Below, piece after piece: positions 18,776 through 27,254 of a stretch of 64,000 bases of DNA. Within the stretch, counting starts at the first letter, position 1, and each line of letters opens with the position of its first letter. The stretch comes from an uncultured Erythrobacter sp. (GTDB taxonomy: Bacteria; Pseudomonadota; Alphaproteobacteria; Sphingomonadales; Sphingomonadaceae): assembly GCA_947488155.1 (NCBI GenBank), contig CANKYK010000001.1, forward strand, positions 558,001 to 622,000, given 5' to 3'. The notes below the pieces were generated by a model, which saw nothing but the letters and a program-made list of their open reading frames with translations, did not search any database and was not told the origin of the DNA. The position numbers and the translations under genes were made by a program.

Positions 18776-20304
18776 GCAGGTTCCGTCACAAATGAAATGG
18801 GCGCCGCCTTACAGAAGCGGTCAATATAGGCTTGGTGGGTCGGCATGGCCTGGGCCGCCTTGGCATAGCTGGCGCGCATGTTCGTAAGACTGCCCTTCAG
18901 GTTCGCCTCTGACAATCCGCTAGCTATTGCGTTGAAGCCCTGCGGGCCCCACCCCTGCCCCTCAGCAACCGCAATCCAGCTGGTCACATCGAACAATTCC
19001 GCATCATATTTGAAGAAGCGACCCTGCGATTTGAGCAACTCTAGCTTGCCCGCCAGGCTACCTGGAATATCCATTTCCCGCACATAATTCCAAAACGGCG
19101 CGTCATCGCGCTTGGTCGCCTTGTAATGCAGGATCAGAAAGTCACGCACATGGGTGAAATCATCAGTCATCAAGCGGTTGTATTCTGCCCTCTCCACTGG
19201 AGCATCGGCCCTGCTTGGGAACAGCGTCACAAGTTTCGCAATGCCCATATGGATGAGGTGAATACTGGTCGATTCGAGCGGCTCCAGAAAGCCGGAAGAC
19301 AGCCCAATCGCCACGCAATTTCCAGCCCAGAATTCTTCGCGGTGGCCAGTGCGGAAGCGCAGATGATTGGGCGAGGAAACCGGTGCGCCATCAAGGCTCG
19401 CCAGCAGGGTTTTTTCGGCCTCTTCCGCGCTCAGATACTCATCGCAATAGACATAGCCATTTCCGGTACGATGTTGCAGCGGGATGCGCCATTGCCACCC
19501 AGCCTTGCGCGCGGTTGAGCGAGTGAAAGGTACCGGATCGCCTTGCTTCTCGCAGGCCACGGCTACGGCGCGGTTGCAGGGCAGCCAATGGCTCCAATCC
19601 TTATGGACAGAGCCCATTGCTCCGTCGATCAGCAGTCCGCGAAAGCCGGTGCAATCGATAAACAAGTCGCCCTCAATCTGGCGATCATGGTCAAGCGACA
19701 GCGCCGTGATCAGGCCGCTATCACTGTCTTGCTCAACCTCTTCAATCCGTCCTTCGATCCGGGTTACGCCCAACCCTTCGGCAAATCGGCGCAGGAATGC
19801 GGCGTAAAGCCCGGCATCAAAATGATAGGCATAGCCTAGCTGGCCAATTACTGCCCCGTGATCAGGTTCTGGCCGCAGGAATTTGCCCGCATAGGCCGCG
19901 CAGGTGTTGAGCGAATAATCAGCCAGACCATGCGCATCGCCCAGGCTTTTTAACCGCGACCAATATTGATGAAATTCAACCCCCTCCAGGTCAAAGCCAT
20001 ATCGGCCGAAGGGATGGAAATAACGCTCTCCCAAACCGCCCCAATCAGCAAATTCGATCCCTAGCTTAAAAGTTGCCTGAGTCTCGCGCACAAAGGTGTG
20101 CTCATCAATGCCCAGCTGGGTGTTGAACTTTGTGATCGGCGGAATGGTCGCCTCGCCAACGCCGACCGTCCCGATTGCCTCAGACTCGACCAGCGTTACG
20201 GAGACATCAGCGGGCATCACCATTTTTGCCAGAGCTGCTGCCGTCATCCAGCCAGCGGTGCCACCGCCAGCGATTATGACGCGCTTGATCGATCTTTCTG
20301 TCAT
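18772..20304 (-). CDS. Flavin-dependent tryptophan-halogenase-like protein (copy B)
   Basis: With the start at ATG 20304 (ATGA overlap with the upstream gene's stop) this is 510 residues. An in-frame start at 20361 lies inside the neighbour and is less likely. It has GGGTAGW at 13-19, catalytic lysine K80 in TFKLGIEFADW, WQWRIP and EPLESTSIHLIH, so it should be an active FADH2-dependent halogenase or a related flavin monooxygenase. Its stop overlaps the start of copy A by four bases. It is similar to copy A along its length, which suggests an old local duplication. Function in the carbohydrate locus is unknown. Confidence 0.9.
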   Translation of the reverse strand: MTERSIKRVIIAGGGTAGWMTAAALAKMVMPADVSVTLVESEAIGTVGVGEATIPPITKFNTQLGIDEHTFVRETQATFKLGIEFADWGGLGERYFHPFGRYGFDLEGVEFHQYWSRLKSLGDAHGLADYSLNTCAAYAGKFLRPEPDHGAVIGQLGYAYHFDAGLYAAFLRRFAEGLGVTRIEGRIEEVEQDSDSGLITALSLDHDRQIEGDLFIDCTGFRGLLIDGAMGSVHKDWSHWLPCNRAVAVACEKQGDPVPFTRSTARKAGWQWRIPLQHRTGNGYVYCDEYLSAEEAEKTLLASLDGAPVSSPNHLRFRTGHREEFWAGNCVAIGLSSGFLEPLESTSIHLIHMGIAKLVTLFPSRADAPVERAEYNRLMTDDFTHVRDFLILHYKATKRDDAPFWNYVREMDIPGSLAGKLELLKSQGRFFKYDAELFDVTSWIAVAEGQGWGPQGFNAIASGLSEANLKGSLTNMRASYAKAAQAMPTHQAYIDRFCKAAPISFVTEPA

Positions 20305-21347
20305 GCCGCCTGCACCTGCCGAGTTAGACTGGCGATCTGCCCGCGCAATTGATCCAGCCAATCCAAAAGCTGCGAATCTGTGAGGCGCTCTGCCATCCGA
20401 TCAGACCGGCGCGGGCGAACACCGCGCGCCCATAGCGCCGCAAGCCATTCTGGCGGCGTGAACACTTCATAATCCTCAGTTGGGATCCGCCCGCATGCTG
20501 CAAAAACCTCTGCCTTACGCTGCAATGCAGGGCGTGTGCTCGCCAACGGATCCTCTATGTTCAGCAGTTCTTGCATATCAGCCATCCGCTCTCGCTGCGC
20601 TAGGGCCAATCGGGTCCACTCGGCCTGCTCTGGCACGCAATCAGACAAGGGCGCTGCTAAGTTGGCAAATCGCCGCGTCGCACTGCTCAACGCGTGCCAT
20701 TCAAGCCCGGAGATACCGCTTTGCTGCGCAATATTGAGCTCCTGCCCCTGCCACTTGGGCGCTTGTGCATCTGACGAACATTGGATCACCAAACTCGCAC
20801 TCTGCGCCTGTTCACTGCTCGCCTCGATCACGCTCGCGCCGCCCGCCTTGGCGAAAGACAACAGTGCATTGCCATAAGCGCTGCGGTCAAATGCGATGCC
20901 AAAATCGACTGGCAACTGCTCCAATTGTGCCAGTGGCGGCTTATGCGCGGCGTTTTGCAGCGCCAGCGACAGGGAAAATTCCGTGAGATCAGCTTGCTGA
21001 GACAGGCGGCTGGCGCGGAGCCAATATTGGTGAAACTCAACCCCGCCGCGCGGCACGCCAAAGGCGGAAAACGGCAACTGCACTGCCGCGCCATCTGCCG
21101 TCCGCGTCTCAGCTGCTAAAATCGGAGAGCCTCCACAGCGGGCAAACAACTGATCAATTGGCAGGCCCATCTCAGCGTGGAAGCGGTGAACACTGGGCCG
21201 GGTCGCAAAGGAGCCTGTAGCCTTATCCTCGGTGCCGACTGCCAACTCCAAAGAGCGCCCTGGCCCTAGCCAACGGCTGGCTAGATAGGCGCCAATAACT
21301 CCCGCCTGCAGCGGCGATCCGCGAACAAGGATGCGCTCGGTGCTCAT
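20301..21347 (-). CDS. Degenerate halogenase-like protein lacking catalytic motifs (copy C)
   Basis: This 348-residue protein is shorter than its three neighbours (505-513). Homology is still visible in GVEFHQYWLRASRL (compare GVAFHQYW and GVEFHQYW in copies D and B). The C-terminal segment FTPPEWLAALWARGVRPRRSDRMAERL also matches the family's SWLAVMYGQGVQP region. The nucleotide-binding GxGxxG is replaced by VRGSPLQAGVIG. The TFKLGI lysine, the WxWxIP motif and the PLEST glutamate are all absent. The frame is intact and coupled by 4-bp overlaps at both ends, so it seems maintained. It may be a non-catalytic partner or scaffold for the flanking halogenases, or an early decay product. Confidence 0.75.
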   Translation of the reverse strand: MSTERILVRGSPLQAGVIGAYLASRWLGPGRSLELAVGTEDKATGSFATRPSVHRFHAEMGLPIDQLFARCGGSPILAAETRTADGAAVQLPFSAFGVPRGGVEFHQYWLRASRLSQQADLTEFSLSLALQNAAHKPPLAQLEQLPVDFGIAFDRSAYGNALLSFAKAGGASVIEASSEQAQSASLVIQCSSDAQAPKWQGQELNIAQQSGISGLEWHALSSATRRFANLAAPLSDCVPEQAEWTRLALAQRERMADMQELLNIEDPLASTRPALQRKAEVFAACGRIPTEDYEVFTPPEWLAALWARGVRPRRSDRMAERLTDSQLLDWLDQLRGQIASLTRQVQAA

Positions 21348-22885
21348 GCCGCTGCCCGCATCATATTGTTACGCGTGAGATAGGCCGCGTGGTCTTCCAT
21401 CGAACCGGCGGCCTTTTCCATATGGCCTTTTAGCCCCGCAAGATGACGCAAAACCTCCGCATCAGCCTGCCCAGAAACACGGGCATCAAAACTGCTGGGT
21501 AACACACGCTGACCGATCAGCACCGCAACCCAGCTTGGCACCAGAAACAGCCCGTGATCATAGGCGCTGACATGGCCATGTGCAGTGAACAGCTCTAGCC
21601 GTTCGGCCAGGCTGTCGGGCACATTCATCGTGCGCATGTGGTTCCAGAAATCGGAATCGTCGCGCTCTGTCGCGTGGTAGTGCAGGATCAGAAAATCACG
21701 CACCCGCTCAAACTGCAGGTCCATCCAGCGGTTGTATTCCGCCACTTCCACATCGCAGTCCTGATTCGCCGGAAACAGCTCCAGTAACTTGGTGATGCCC
21801 TCTTGGATCAAATAGATGCTGGTCGATTCCAGCGGCTCCAGGAAACCACCGGACAGGCCAATCGCCACGACGTTGCGGCTCCACAATTTGCGCCTCTTGC
21901 CTGTTACGAAACGCAGGAAGCGCGGGTCGGCCAACCGCTCCCCCTCCAGCCCGTCCAGCAAGGTGTCGCACGCCGCATCATCGCTTAGGAATTGGCTTGA
22001 GTATACATGGCCATTACCGGTGCGATGCTGCAGCGGAATGCGCCAGCTCCACCCGGCCTCATGCGCCGTAGCCCGAGTGTATGGCAACAGCGGCCCGTCG
22101 CTCTCACATGGCACAGCAACCGCACGGTCGGCGGGTAACCACTCGCTCCAATCGTCATAACCAGCGCTCAGCGTCTTCTCGATCAGCAGGCCGAAAAAAC
22201 CGGTGCAATCGACGAACAAATCACCCTCTACCACGCGCCCATCATCCATGGTCAACGCGCTCACTCGCCCGCTTTCCGGCTCCAGCGTGACATCGACCAC
22301 CTTGCCTTCCATCCGTGTGACCCCGCGCGCCTCTGCGTGGGTGCGCATGAACGGCGCATATTGCAGCGCGTCGAATTGATAGGCGTAACGATAGGTCGAC
22401 ATGACCGAACGGGGATCTTCGCTAGGCGGTTGAAACTTGCCCATGCGCGAGGCGATGACAGGAAGTGAATATTCATCGAGCGCGCCAACTCCTGGTCGGC
22501 CAGCAAACTTGCGCCAATACTGGTGGAAGGCAACACCAGCATTTGGCAGGCCAAATTCACCGAAAGGGTGGATATAACTATCGCCCTTGCGGCCCCAGTT
22601 CACAAACTCAATGCCCAGCTTAAAGGTCGCCGAGGTCGCGGCCATAAACTCCGCTTCGTTGACGCCGATCGTATCGTTGAAATTTTTTATATGCGGCAGT
22701 GTGGCCTCGCCCACGCCGACAACTCCAATCGCCTCTGATTCGACTAATGTGATTTCCAGGCCTGTCTGGCCAAGCATGCTGGCAAGACCAGCCGCAGTCA
22801 TCCAGCCAGCGGTTCCCCCGCCAACCACAACCACGCGGTTTATCGCTCGCTTGCCCTCATTCGCGCCCACAGGCCGTTCCTCCAT
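21344..22885 (-). CDS. Flavin-dependent tryptophan-halogenase-like protein (copy D)
   Basis: This 513-residue first gene of the halogenase-like operon carries GGGTAGW at 22-28, the catalytic lysine K89 in ATFKLGIEFVNW, the WxWxIP motif as WSWRIP and the glutamate motif EPLESTSIYLIQ. Its stop overlaps the start of copy C by four bases. The promoter must lie in the 166 bp shared with the divergent Gfo/Idh/MocA gene, which contains a half-match to the LacI operator. It should use FADH2 from an unlinked reductase. A role in modifying an aromatic aglycone or signalling during glycan use is possible but unproven. Confidence 0.9.
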   Translation of the reverse strand: MEERPVGANEGKRAINRVVVVGGGTAGWMTAAGLASMLGQTGLEITLVESEAIGVVGVGEATLPHIKNFNDTIGVNEAEFMAATSATFKLGIEFVNWGRKGDSYIHPFGEFGLPNAGVAFHQYWRKFAGRPGVGALDEYSLPVIASRMGKFQPPSEDPRSVMSTYRYAYQFDALQYAPFMRTHAEARGVTRMEGKVVDVTLEPESGRVSALTMDDGRVVEGDLFVDCTGFFGLLIEKTLSAGYDDWSEWLPADRAVAVPCESDGPLLPYTRATAHEAGWSWRIPLQHRTGNGHVYSSQFLSDDAACDTLLDGLEGERLADPRFLRFVTGKRRKLWSRNVVAIGLSGGFLEPLESTSIYLIQEGITKLLELFPANQDCDVEVAEYNRWMDLQFERVRDFLILHYHATERDDSDFWNHMRTMNVPDSLAERLELFTAHGHVSAYDHGLFLVPSWVAVLIGQRVLPSSFDARVSGQADAEVLRHLAGLKGHMEKAAGSMEDHAAYLTRNNMMRAAA

Positions 22886-23009
22886 CCCACCGCCAAGATC
22901 GCATTTGCCTGCCCGCTGTCAATCGCAAGCATTGCAACATTCACACTGATCGGCTGAGGACGCCAATACGCACAATCACTTGACGCCTCTGTCAAAACAG
23001 TAATACAAA

Positions 23010-23025
23010 TTGACAACGTAAGACA
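23010..23025. promoter_or_regulatory. Candidate LacI half-operator in the divergent promoter region
   Basis: TTGACAACGTAAGACA keeps the left arm TTGACAAC of the operator at 17191 and 34494, but the right arm is degraded. An inverted TGTCAA sits 15 bp upstream at 22990-22995, so a wide-spaced TGTCAA...TTGACA pair is also possible. It lies 27 bp before the GTG of the oxidoreductase operon and 125 bp before copy D. Confidence 0.4.
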
Positions 23026-23051
23026 ATAGAGGTCTTCGGGGAGAGGTTTTT

Positions 23052-24251
23052 GTGAGTTCTGCACGTGTGCGGATGGGAATGGCTGGCGGCGGCCAGGGCG
23101 CCTTTATTGGTGGCGTCCACCGTATGGCAGCAGCACTTGATGGCCAGATTGATCTGGTCTGCGGTGCATTCAGCCGCGATTTTACCAACAGCCTGGCGAC
23201 CGGCAAGGCATTGGGACTCTCTGAAAAACGCTGCTATCAAGATGTCTCAACCATGCTCGCCCGCGAAGCGCAGATTGCAGGCGGAAGCACTGGCGAACGC
23301 GATCCGATGGGCTTCCTATCGATTGTCACCCCTAATCACACCCATGCACCGATGGCGAAAGCGGCGGCAGAGGCGGGCTTTCACATTATGTCGGACAAGC
23401 CAGCGGGCATAAGTCTGGCTGAGATCGAGGCTTTGGCCGAAACTCTGCAAGCCACTGGCGTGTATTACGGCCTGACGCATACCTATCTAGGCTATCCCAT
23501 GGTGTGGCAGGCACGGCATTTGGCAACCCGGGCGGAATTTGGCCCGATCCGCAAAGTGCTGGTGAATTATACCCAAGGCTGGCTTGCCAGCGAGACGGAA
23601 AGCGCAGGCAGCAAGCAGGCGGAATGGCGGGTCGATCCAGAGCGGTCCGGCCCCGCTGGCGCGCTTGGTGATATTGGCAGCCACGCCCATAGCCTGGCGG
23701 AATTTATCGCCGATTCACGGATGGCTCGGCTGTCCGCGCGGCTGCGCAGCCATTATCCGACCCGCCCACTCGATGATGATGGTGAGATCAGTTTCTCGCT
23801 GGAAAACGGCGCAACTGGACAACTCATCTCTAGCCAGATTTGCGCGGGCGATGAGAATGATCTGACGATTCGTATTTATGGCGAACATTCGAGCCTGGAA
23901 TGGCGGCAAATGGAGCCAAACACACTTACACAGCGGCTCGCCAGCGGTCAGAGCGTCATCCACCGCGCCGGTGTCGACAAACCGCTGTGCGCTGAGGCAC
24001 TTAACCGGTGCCGCCTGCCCTCTGGTCATCCAGAGGGGTATCTTGAGGCATTTGCTAACCTTTACCGCCATTTCGCCCAGGCATTGCGCGACGGGGTGGC
24101 GCCTTTATCGCTCGGAGTGCCCGGCATTGCAGAGGCTTTGCGCGGCATGGCCTTCCTTGAAGCAGCAGTGGCCAGCAACGCCGCCAATGGCGCCTGGCAC
24201 GATATCAAAGCGCCCTCGGCGGGCTCCGATTTGAAAGGTCTTCTCACGTGA
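23052..24251 (+). CDS. Gfo/Idh/MocA family NAD(P)-dependent oxidoreductase
   Basis: This 399-residue protein starts at GTG 23052 with GGGGAGAGG upstream. The N-terminal Rossmann fold begins [18 protein letters not shown]. The family's catalytic lysine is in the motif SDKPAG (the usual EKP) around residue 118. [12 protein letters not shown] precedes it and the C-terminal half is an alpha/beta dehydrogenase domain with [13 protein letters not shown]. It has no signal peptide and should act in the cytoplasm on a sugar or keto-sugar. It is the first gene of a six-gene unit: oxidoreductase, TIM-barrel isomerase, MFS, dehydrogenase small subunit, GMC dehydrogenase and lipoprotein TIM-barrel. Enzymes of this family reduce or form 3-keto-glycosides in related loci, which is my preferred but unproven role. 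Confidence 0.85.
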   Translation: MSSARVRMGMAGGGQGAFIGGVHRMAAALDGQIDLVCGAFSRDFTNSLATGKALGLSEKRCYQDVSTMLAREAQIAGGSTGERDPMGFLSIVTPNHTHAPMAKAAAEAGFHIMSDKPAGISLAEIEALAETLQATGVYYGLTHTYLGYPMVWQARHLATRAEFGPIRKVLVNYTQGWLASETESAGSKQAEWRVDPERSGPAGALGDIGSHAHSLAEFIADSRMARLSARLRSHYPTRPLDDDGEISFSLENGATGQLISSQICAGDENDLTIRIYGEHSSLEWRQMEPNTLTQRLASGQSVIHRAGVDKPLCAEALNRCRLPSGHPEGYLEAFANLYRHFAQALRDGVAPLSLGVPGIAEALRGMAFLEAAVASNAANGAWHDIKAPSAGSDLKGLLT

Positions 24252-25324
24252 AGGAACTTCGTGGACCAGCCATTTTCCTCGCCCAGTTTATGGGCGACAC
24301 CGCGCCGTTCAATTCGCTAGATACAATCGCGAAATGGGTTGCAGACCTGGGTTATAAGGGCGTTCAAATTCCCTCTAACGATCCGCGCTGCATGGATCTC
24401 GATCTTGCTGCAGAAAGTCAGGATTACTGCGACGAGCTAGCCGGTCGCTGCGCCGAGCATGGCCTCACCATCACGGAGCTGTCGACCCACTTACAAGGCC
24501 AATTGGTGGCAGTGCATCCGGCCTATGATGAAATGTTCGATGCCTTCGCACCCGAGGCGCTGCATGGCAAACCAGCCGAGCGTCAGGAATGGGCAGTCGA
24601 CCAAATGAAGAAATGCGCCGTTGCCTCGCGCAGGCTCGGCCTGAAGGCATGCGCGAGTTTCTCTGGTGCGCTGATGTGGCACCTCGTCTATCCTTGGCCT
24701 CAACGTCCGGCTGGATTGGTTGAGGCTGGCTTTGCCGAACTTGCCAAGCGTTGGCGGCCGATCCTGGACGTTTACGAAGACAATGGCGTTGATGTCGCAT
24801 TTGAAATTCACCCTGGTGAAGACCTGCACGATGGCGCAACTTTTGAGGCGTTCCTTGAGGCGGTGGACAATCATCCGCGCGCCAACATCCTGTTCGACCC
24901 GAGTCATTTCGTGCTGCAACAGCTCGACTATCTCGACTTTATCCACCGCTATCATGACCGAATCAAAGCCTTCCACGTGAAGGATGCGGAGTTTCAGCCA
25001 AATGGACGCACCGGCGTCTATGGCGGCTATCAGGGTTGGCAAGATCGCGCGGGCCGTTTCCGTTCGCTTGGTGATGGGCAGGTCGATTTCCGCCAGATCT
25101 TCAGCAAGCTGACTCATTACGGGTTTGATGGTTGGGCAGTTCTGGAATGGGAGTGTTGCTATAAACATCCCGAGCAAGGCGCCGCCGAAGGCGCGCCGTT
25201 CATTGCGGATCATATCATCCGCCCAACCGAATACGCATTTGACGATTTTGCCGGCGGGGACATTGACCCCGCGATGATTGCAACAACCCTGGGCATAATG
25301 CCCAAGGGTTCAGGAGAAAATTGA
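24248..25324 (+). CDS. Sugar phosphate isomerase/epimerase family TIM-barrel enzyme
   Basis: This 358-residue member of the xylose-isomerase-like TIM barrel superfamily (AP endonuclease 2 fold) starts at a GTG that overlaps the previous stop by four bases. The metal-binding residues are visible in order: FEIHPGE, LFDPSHF, FHVKDAEF and VLEWECCYKH. It is cytoplasmic. Proteins of this type paired with Gfo/Idh/MocA oxidoreductases include 3-keto-glycoside lyases, C-glycoside deglycosidases and inositol-pathway isomerases. The dehydrogenase downstream favours the 3-keto-sugar reading. Its stop overlaps the following ATG by one base. Confidence 0.82.
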   Translation: MKELRGPAIFLAQFMGDTAPFNSLDTIAKWVADLGYKGVQIPSNDPRCMDLDLAAESQDYCDELAGRCAEHGLTITELSTHLQGQLVAVHPAYDEMFDAFAPEALHGKPAERQEWAVDQMKKCAVASRRLGLKACASFSGALMWHLVYPWPQRPAGLVEAGFAELAKRWRPILDVYEDNGVDVAFEIHPGEDLHDGATFEAFLEAVDNHPRANILFDPSHFVLQQLDYLDFIHRYHDRIKAFHVKDAEFQPNGRTGVYGGYQGWQDRAGRFRSLGDGQVDFRQIFSKLTHYGFDGWAVLEWECCYKHPEQGAAEGAPFIADHIIRPTEYAFDDFAGGDIDPAMIATTLGIMPKGSGEN

Positions 25325-26661
25325 TGCAGGCGAGCGAATATCCACGCCAAAAACTGTTTTGGATCGGGGTTTTGACCCTGTTTACTGCTGCCCTCCTATT
25401 TTCCTTAAGAGTAGGGTTGGCTGGCGATATTCAGGCCGATATCTATGCCGGACTCAGTAACCCAGGCGAAGCCATTGGTAGCGCCTTGGGAGCAGCCTTT
25501 CTAGGTTTCGGCTTCACCTTGTTCCTGGCTAGCCCGCTGCTCGATGCGCTGGGCATTGGCAATGTCCTGCGCGGCGCGGGCACATGTTTTTTTGGCGGGA
25601 CAGTCTTGGCTGTGGGTGGCGCTAGCTTTGCTGGGCCTGAAACCGCCCAGACGCTGTTCTGGCTTGGCTTCCTAATCCAGGGCATTGGCTGGGGCGCGAT
25701 GGAGGCAGCGGTCAATCCCATGACCACCGCGCTCTATCCCGAGGAAAAGACTCACCGGCTCAATGTGCTGCACGCATGGTGGCCTGCTGGCTTAATCGCG
25801 GGCGGACTCATCGGCTTCGCGGTCAGCGGGCTGGAGATTCCTTGGCGCATGGCGATGTCGGTCGCGTTCCTGCCAGCGCTTTTGGTGTTGATCCTTTCAA
25901 TCGGTGTCCGTTTCCCACCAACCGAGCGTGCAGCGGACGGCGTATCGTTTAAAGACATGATGCTTGAAATTGTCCGTGCACCGACATTTCTCGTCTGGCT
26001 CGGCGCAATGTTGCTTACGACATCGCTCGAACTGGGCCCGGCAAGCTGGATTAACACCGCCTTGTCAGCGAAGGTCGGTTTCAATGCAGTGCTGCTGCTG
26101 GTTTACGTCTCTGGGTTGATGTTCGTAATGCGTCACTTCGCTGGCGCGCTAGCAAACAAGCTATCCAATGCTGGCGTCCTGTGGGTGTCCAGCCTTACTG
26201 CAATGATTGGCCTGTATGCCATGTCACAGGCATCAAGCCCGGTCCTTATCATAGCCGCAACCACGATCTGGGGCATGGGCGTTGCTCTGCTGTGGCCCAC
26301 CATGATGGCGACCGTATCAGAACGCTATCCGCGCGGTGGCAGCTGGTTCATCGGTCTGATCGGATCATTCGGCGCGCTCGCGATCTACTTCCTCTTGCCC
26401 CAGCTTGGCCGGATGTATGACGCAGCGATGGTTGTAGAGGCAGGCACTGCGGAAGCGCTAGCGGCCTTGCGCGACGCGGGTACGCCAGAGGCAGCCGCAC
26501 AATTGCAAGCGATCGAAGCTGAGGCCGCACCGCAAGCGTTTGAATTTGTGGCGATGATGCCCATCCCCCTCCTGCTGATCTTCGGTGTAATTTGGTTCCT
26601 TGATCGCAGACGCAAACAATCAGAGGCAAACGCGCCTCAAGTGCAAGCGGAGCAGGCATGA
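25324..26661 (+). CDS. MFS sugar transporter
   Basis: This 445-residue inner-membrane protein has about 12 hydrophobic segments and a short cytoplasmic tail. The ATG at 25324 overlaps the preceding TGA, and a GGAGAAAA lies just upstream. The AMEAAVNPMTTALYPEEKTHRLNVLHAWWPAG segment resembles FucP-like/FHS sugar permeases, where the N-P-T and histidine region lines the sugar path. Within the operon it probably imports the product of periplasmic glycan oxidation or hydrolysis. The stop overlaps the next start by four bases. Confidence 0.85.
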   Translation: MQASEYPRQKLFWIGVLTLFTAALLFSLRVGLAGDIQADIYAGLSNPGEAIGSALGAAFLGFGFTLFLASPLLDALGIGNVLRGAGTCFFGGTVLAVGGASFAGPETAQTLFWLGFLIQGIGWGAMEAAVNPMTTALYPEEKTHRLNVLHAWWPAGLIAGGLIGFAVSGLEIPWRMAMSVAFLPALLVLILSIGVRFPPTERAADGVSFKDMMLEIVRAPTFLVWLGAMLLTTSLELGPASWINTALSAKVGFNAVLLLVYVSGLMFVMRHFAGALANKLSNAGVLWVSSLTAMIGLYAMSQASSPVLIIAATTIWGMGVALLWPTMMATVSERYPRGGSWFIGLIGSFGALAIYFLLPQLGRMYDAAMVVEAGTAEALAALRDAGTPEAAAQLQAIEAEAAPQAFEFVAMMPIPLLLIFGVIWFLDRRRKQSEANAPQVQAEQA

Positions 26662-27227
26662 ATATGACAAATACACGGGCCAAGCTCAGCCGCCGCACCA
26701 TGCTGCGCGGCTCCATAACGGTGGCAGGCGCGGCGATTGTGCTGCCTGCCATGGGCAGTATCGCAGGTTGTTCCAATGGTGCAGGCGGCAGCCTAGCTGG
26801 AAAGCTCGAGCTAATCGATGCTGTCAGCGATCTGGTGATCCCGCAAACCGACACTCCTGGTGCGCGGCTCGCCAAGGTGCCAGCCTATATCGAGGCAGTC
26901 TTCACCGACCATTTCACCACAGAACAGCAAGATGATTTTGCCGCGGGTCTTTCCGTGTTTGACGACATGGCAACGGACGCGGGCGCCGACAGCTTTGCCA
27001 GCGCATCGGCGGATCAGCAGCGCACGATCTTGAGCGAGCTGGACACTGGACCGGGTGACATGACCGGCAAGGGCACGTGGCAGCAGCTGCGCGATATGAC
27101 GATCTTCGGCTTTTACACGTCAGAGGAAGCCACCAAGGAACTCGGTTTTGAAGAGATCCCTGGCCGTTATGAAGCCTGCGCACCCTTGGAAGAGGTCGGC
27201 CGAGCCTGGCTGAACCGCGGCGTTTAA
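26658..27227 (+). CDS. Sugar dehydrogenase small subunit (gluconate 2-dehydrogenase subunit 3 family), Tat signal
   Basis: This 189-residue protein begins MNMTNTRAKLSRRTMLRGSI and has a hydrophobic segment, which is a clear twin-arginine signal. The rest fits the Gluconate_2-dh3 family (DLVIPQTDTPGARLAKVPAYI, YTSEEATKELGFEEIPGRYEACAP). In known systems this subunit carries the signal and takes the folded FAD subunit to the periplasm by hitchhiking. It lies 27 bp upstream of a GMC oxidoreductase that has no signal of its own. No cytochrome c subunit follows, which is unusual for three-subunit enzymes. Confidence 0.88.
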   Translation: MNMTNTRAKLSRRTMLRGSITVAGAAIVLPAMGSIAGCSNGAGGSLAGKLELIDAVSDLVIPQTDTPGARLAKVPAYIEAVFTDHFTTEQQDDFAAGLSVFDDMATDAGADSFASASADQQRTILSELDTGPGDMTGKGTWQQLRDMTIFGFYTSEEATKELGFEEIPGRYEACAPLEEVGRAWLNRGV

Positions 27228-27254
27228 ATAGAATCGAAAGAGAGTAACAAGAGA

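Noticed and set aside
17423-18829. 468-codon plus-strand open frame
   Set aside because: It is fully antisense to halogenase copy A, which has clear catalytic motifs. The product has no recognisable domain and no ribosome site. Long antisense frames are common at this base composition.
17258-22885. Halogenated natural-product biosynthetic cluster
   Set aside because: There are no PKS, NRPS, indole-modifying or resistance genes nearby. The neighbours are sugar receptor, transporter, hydrolase and oxidation genes.
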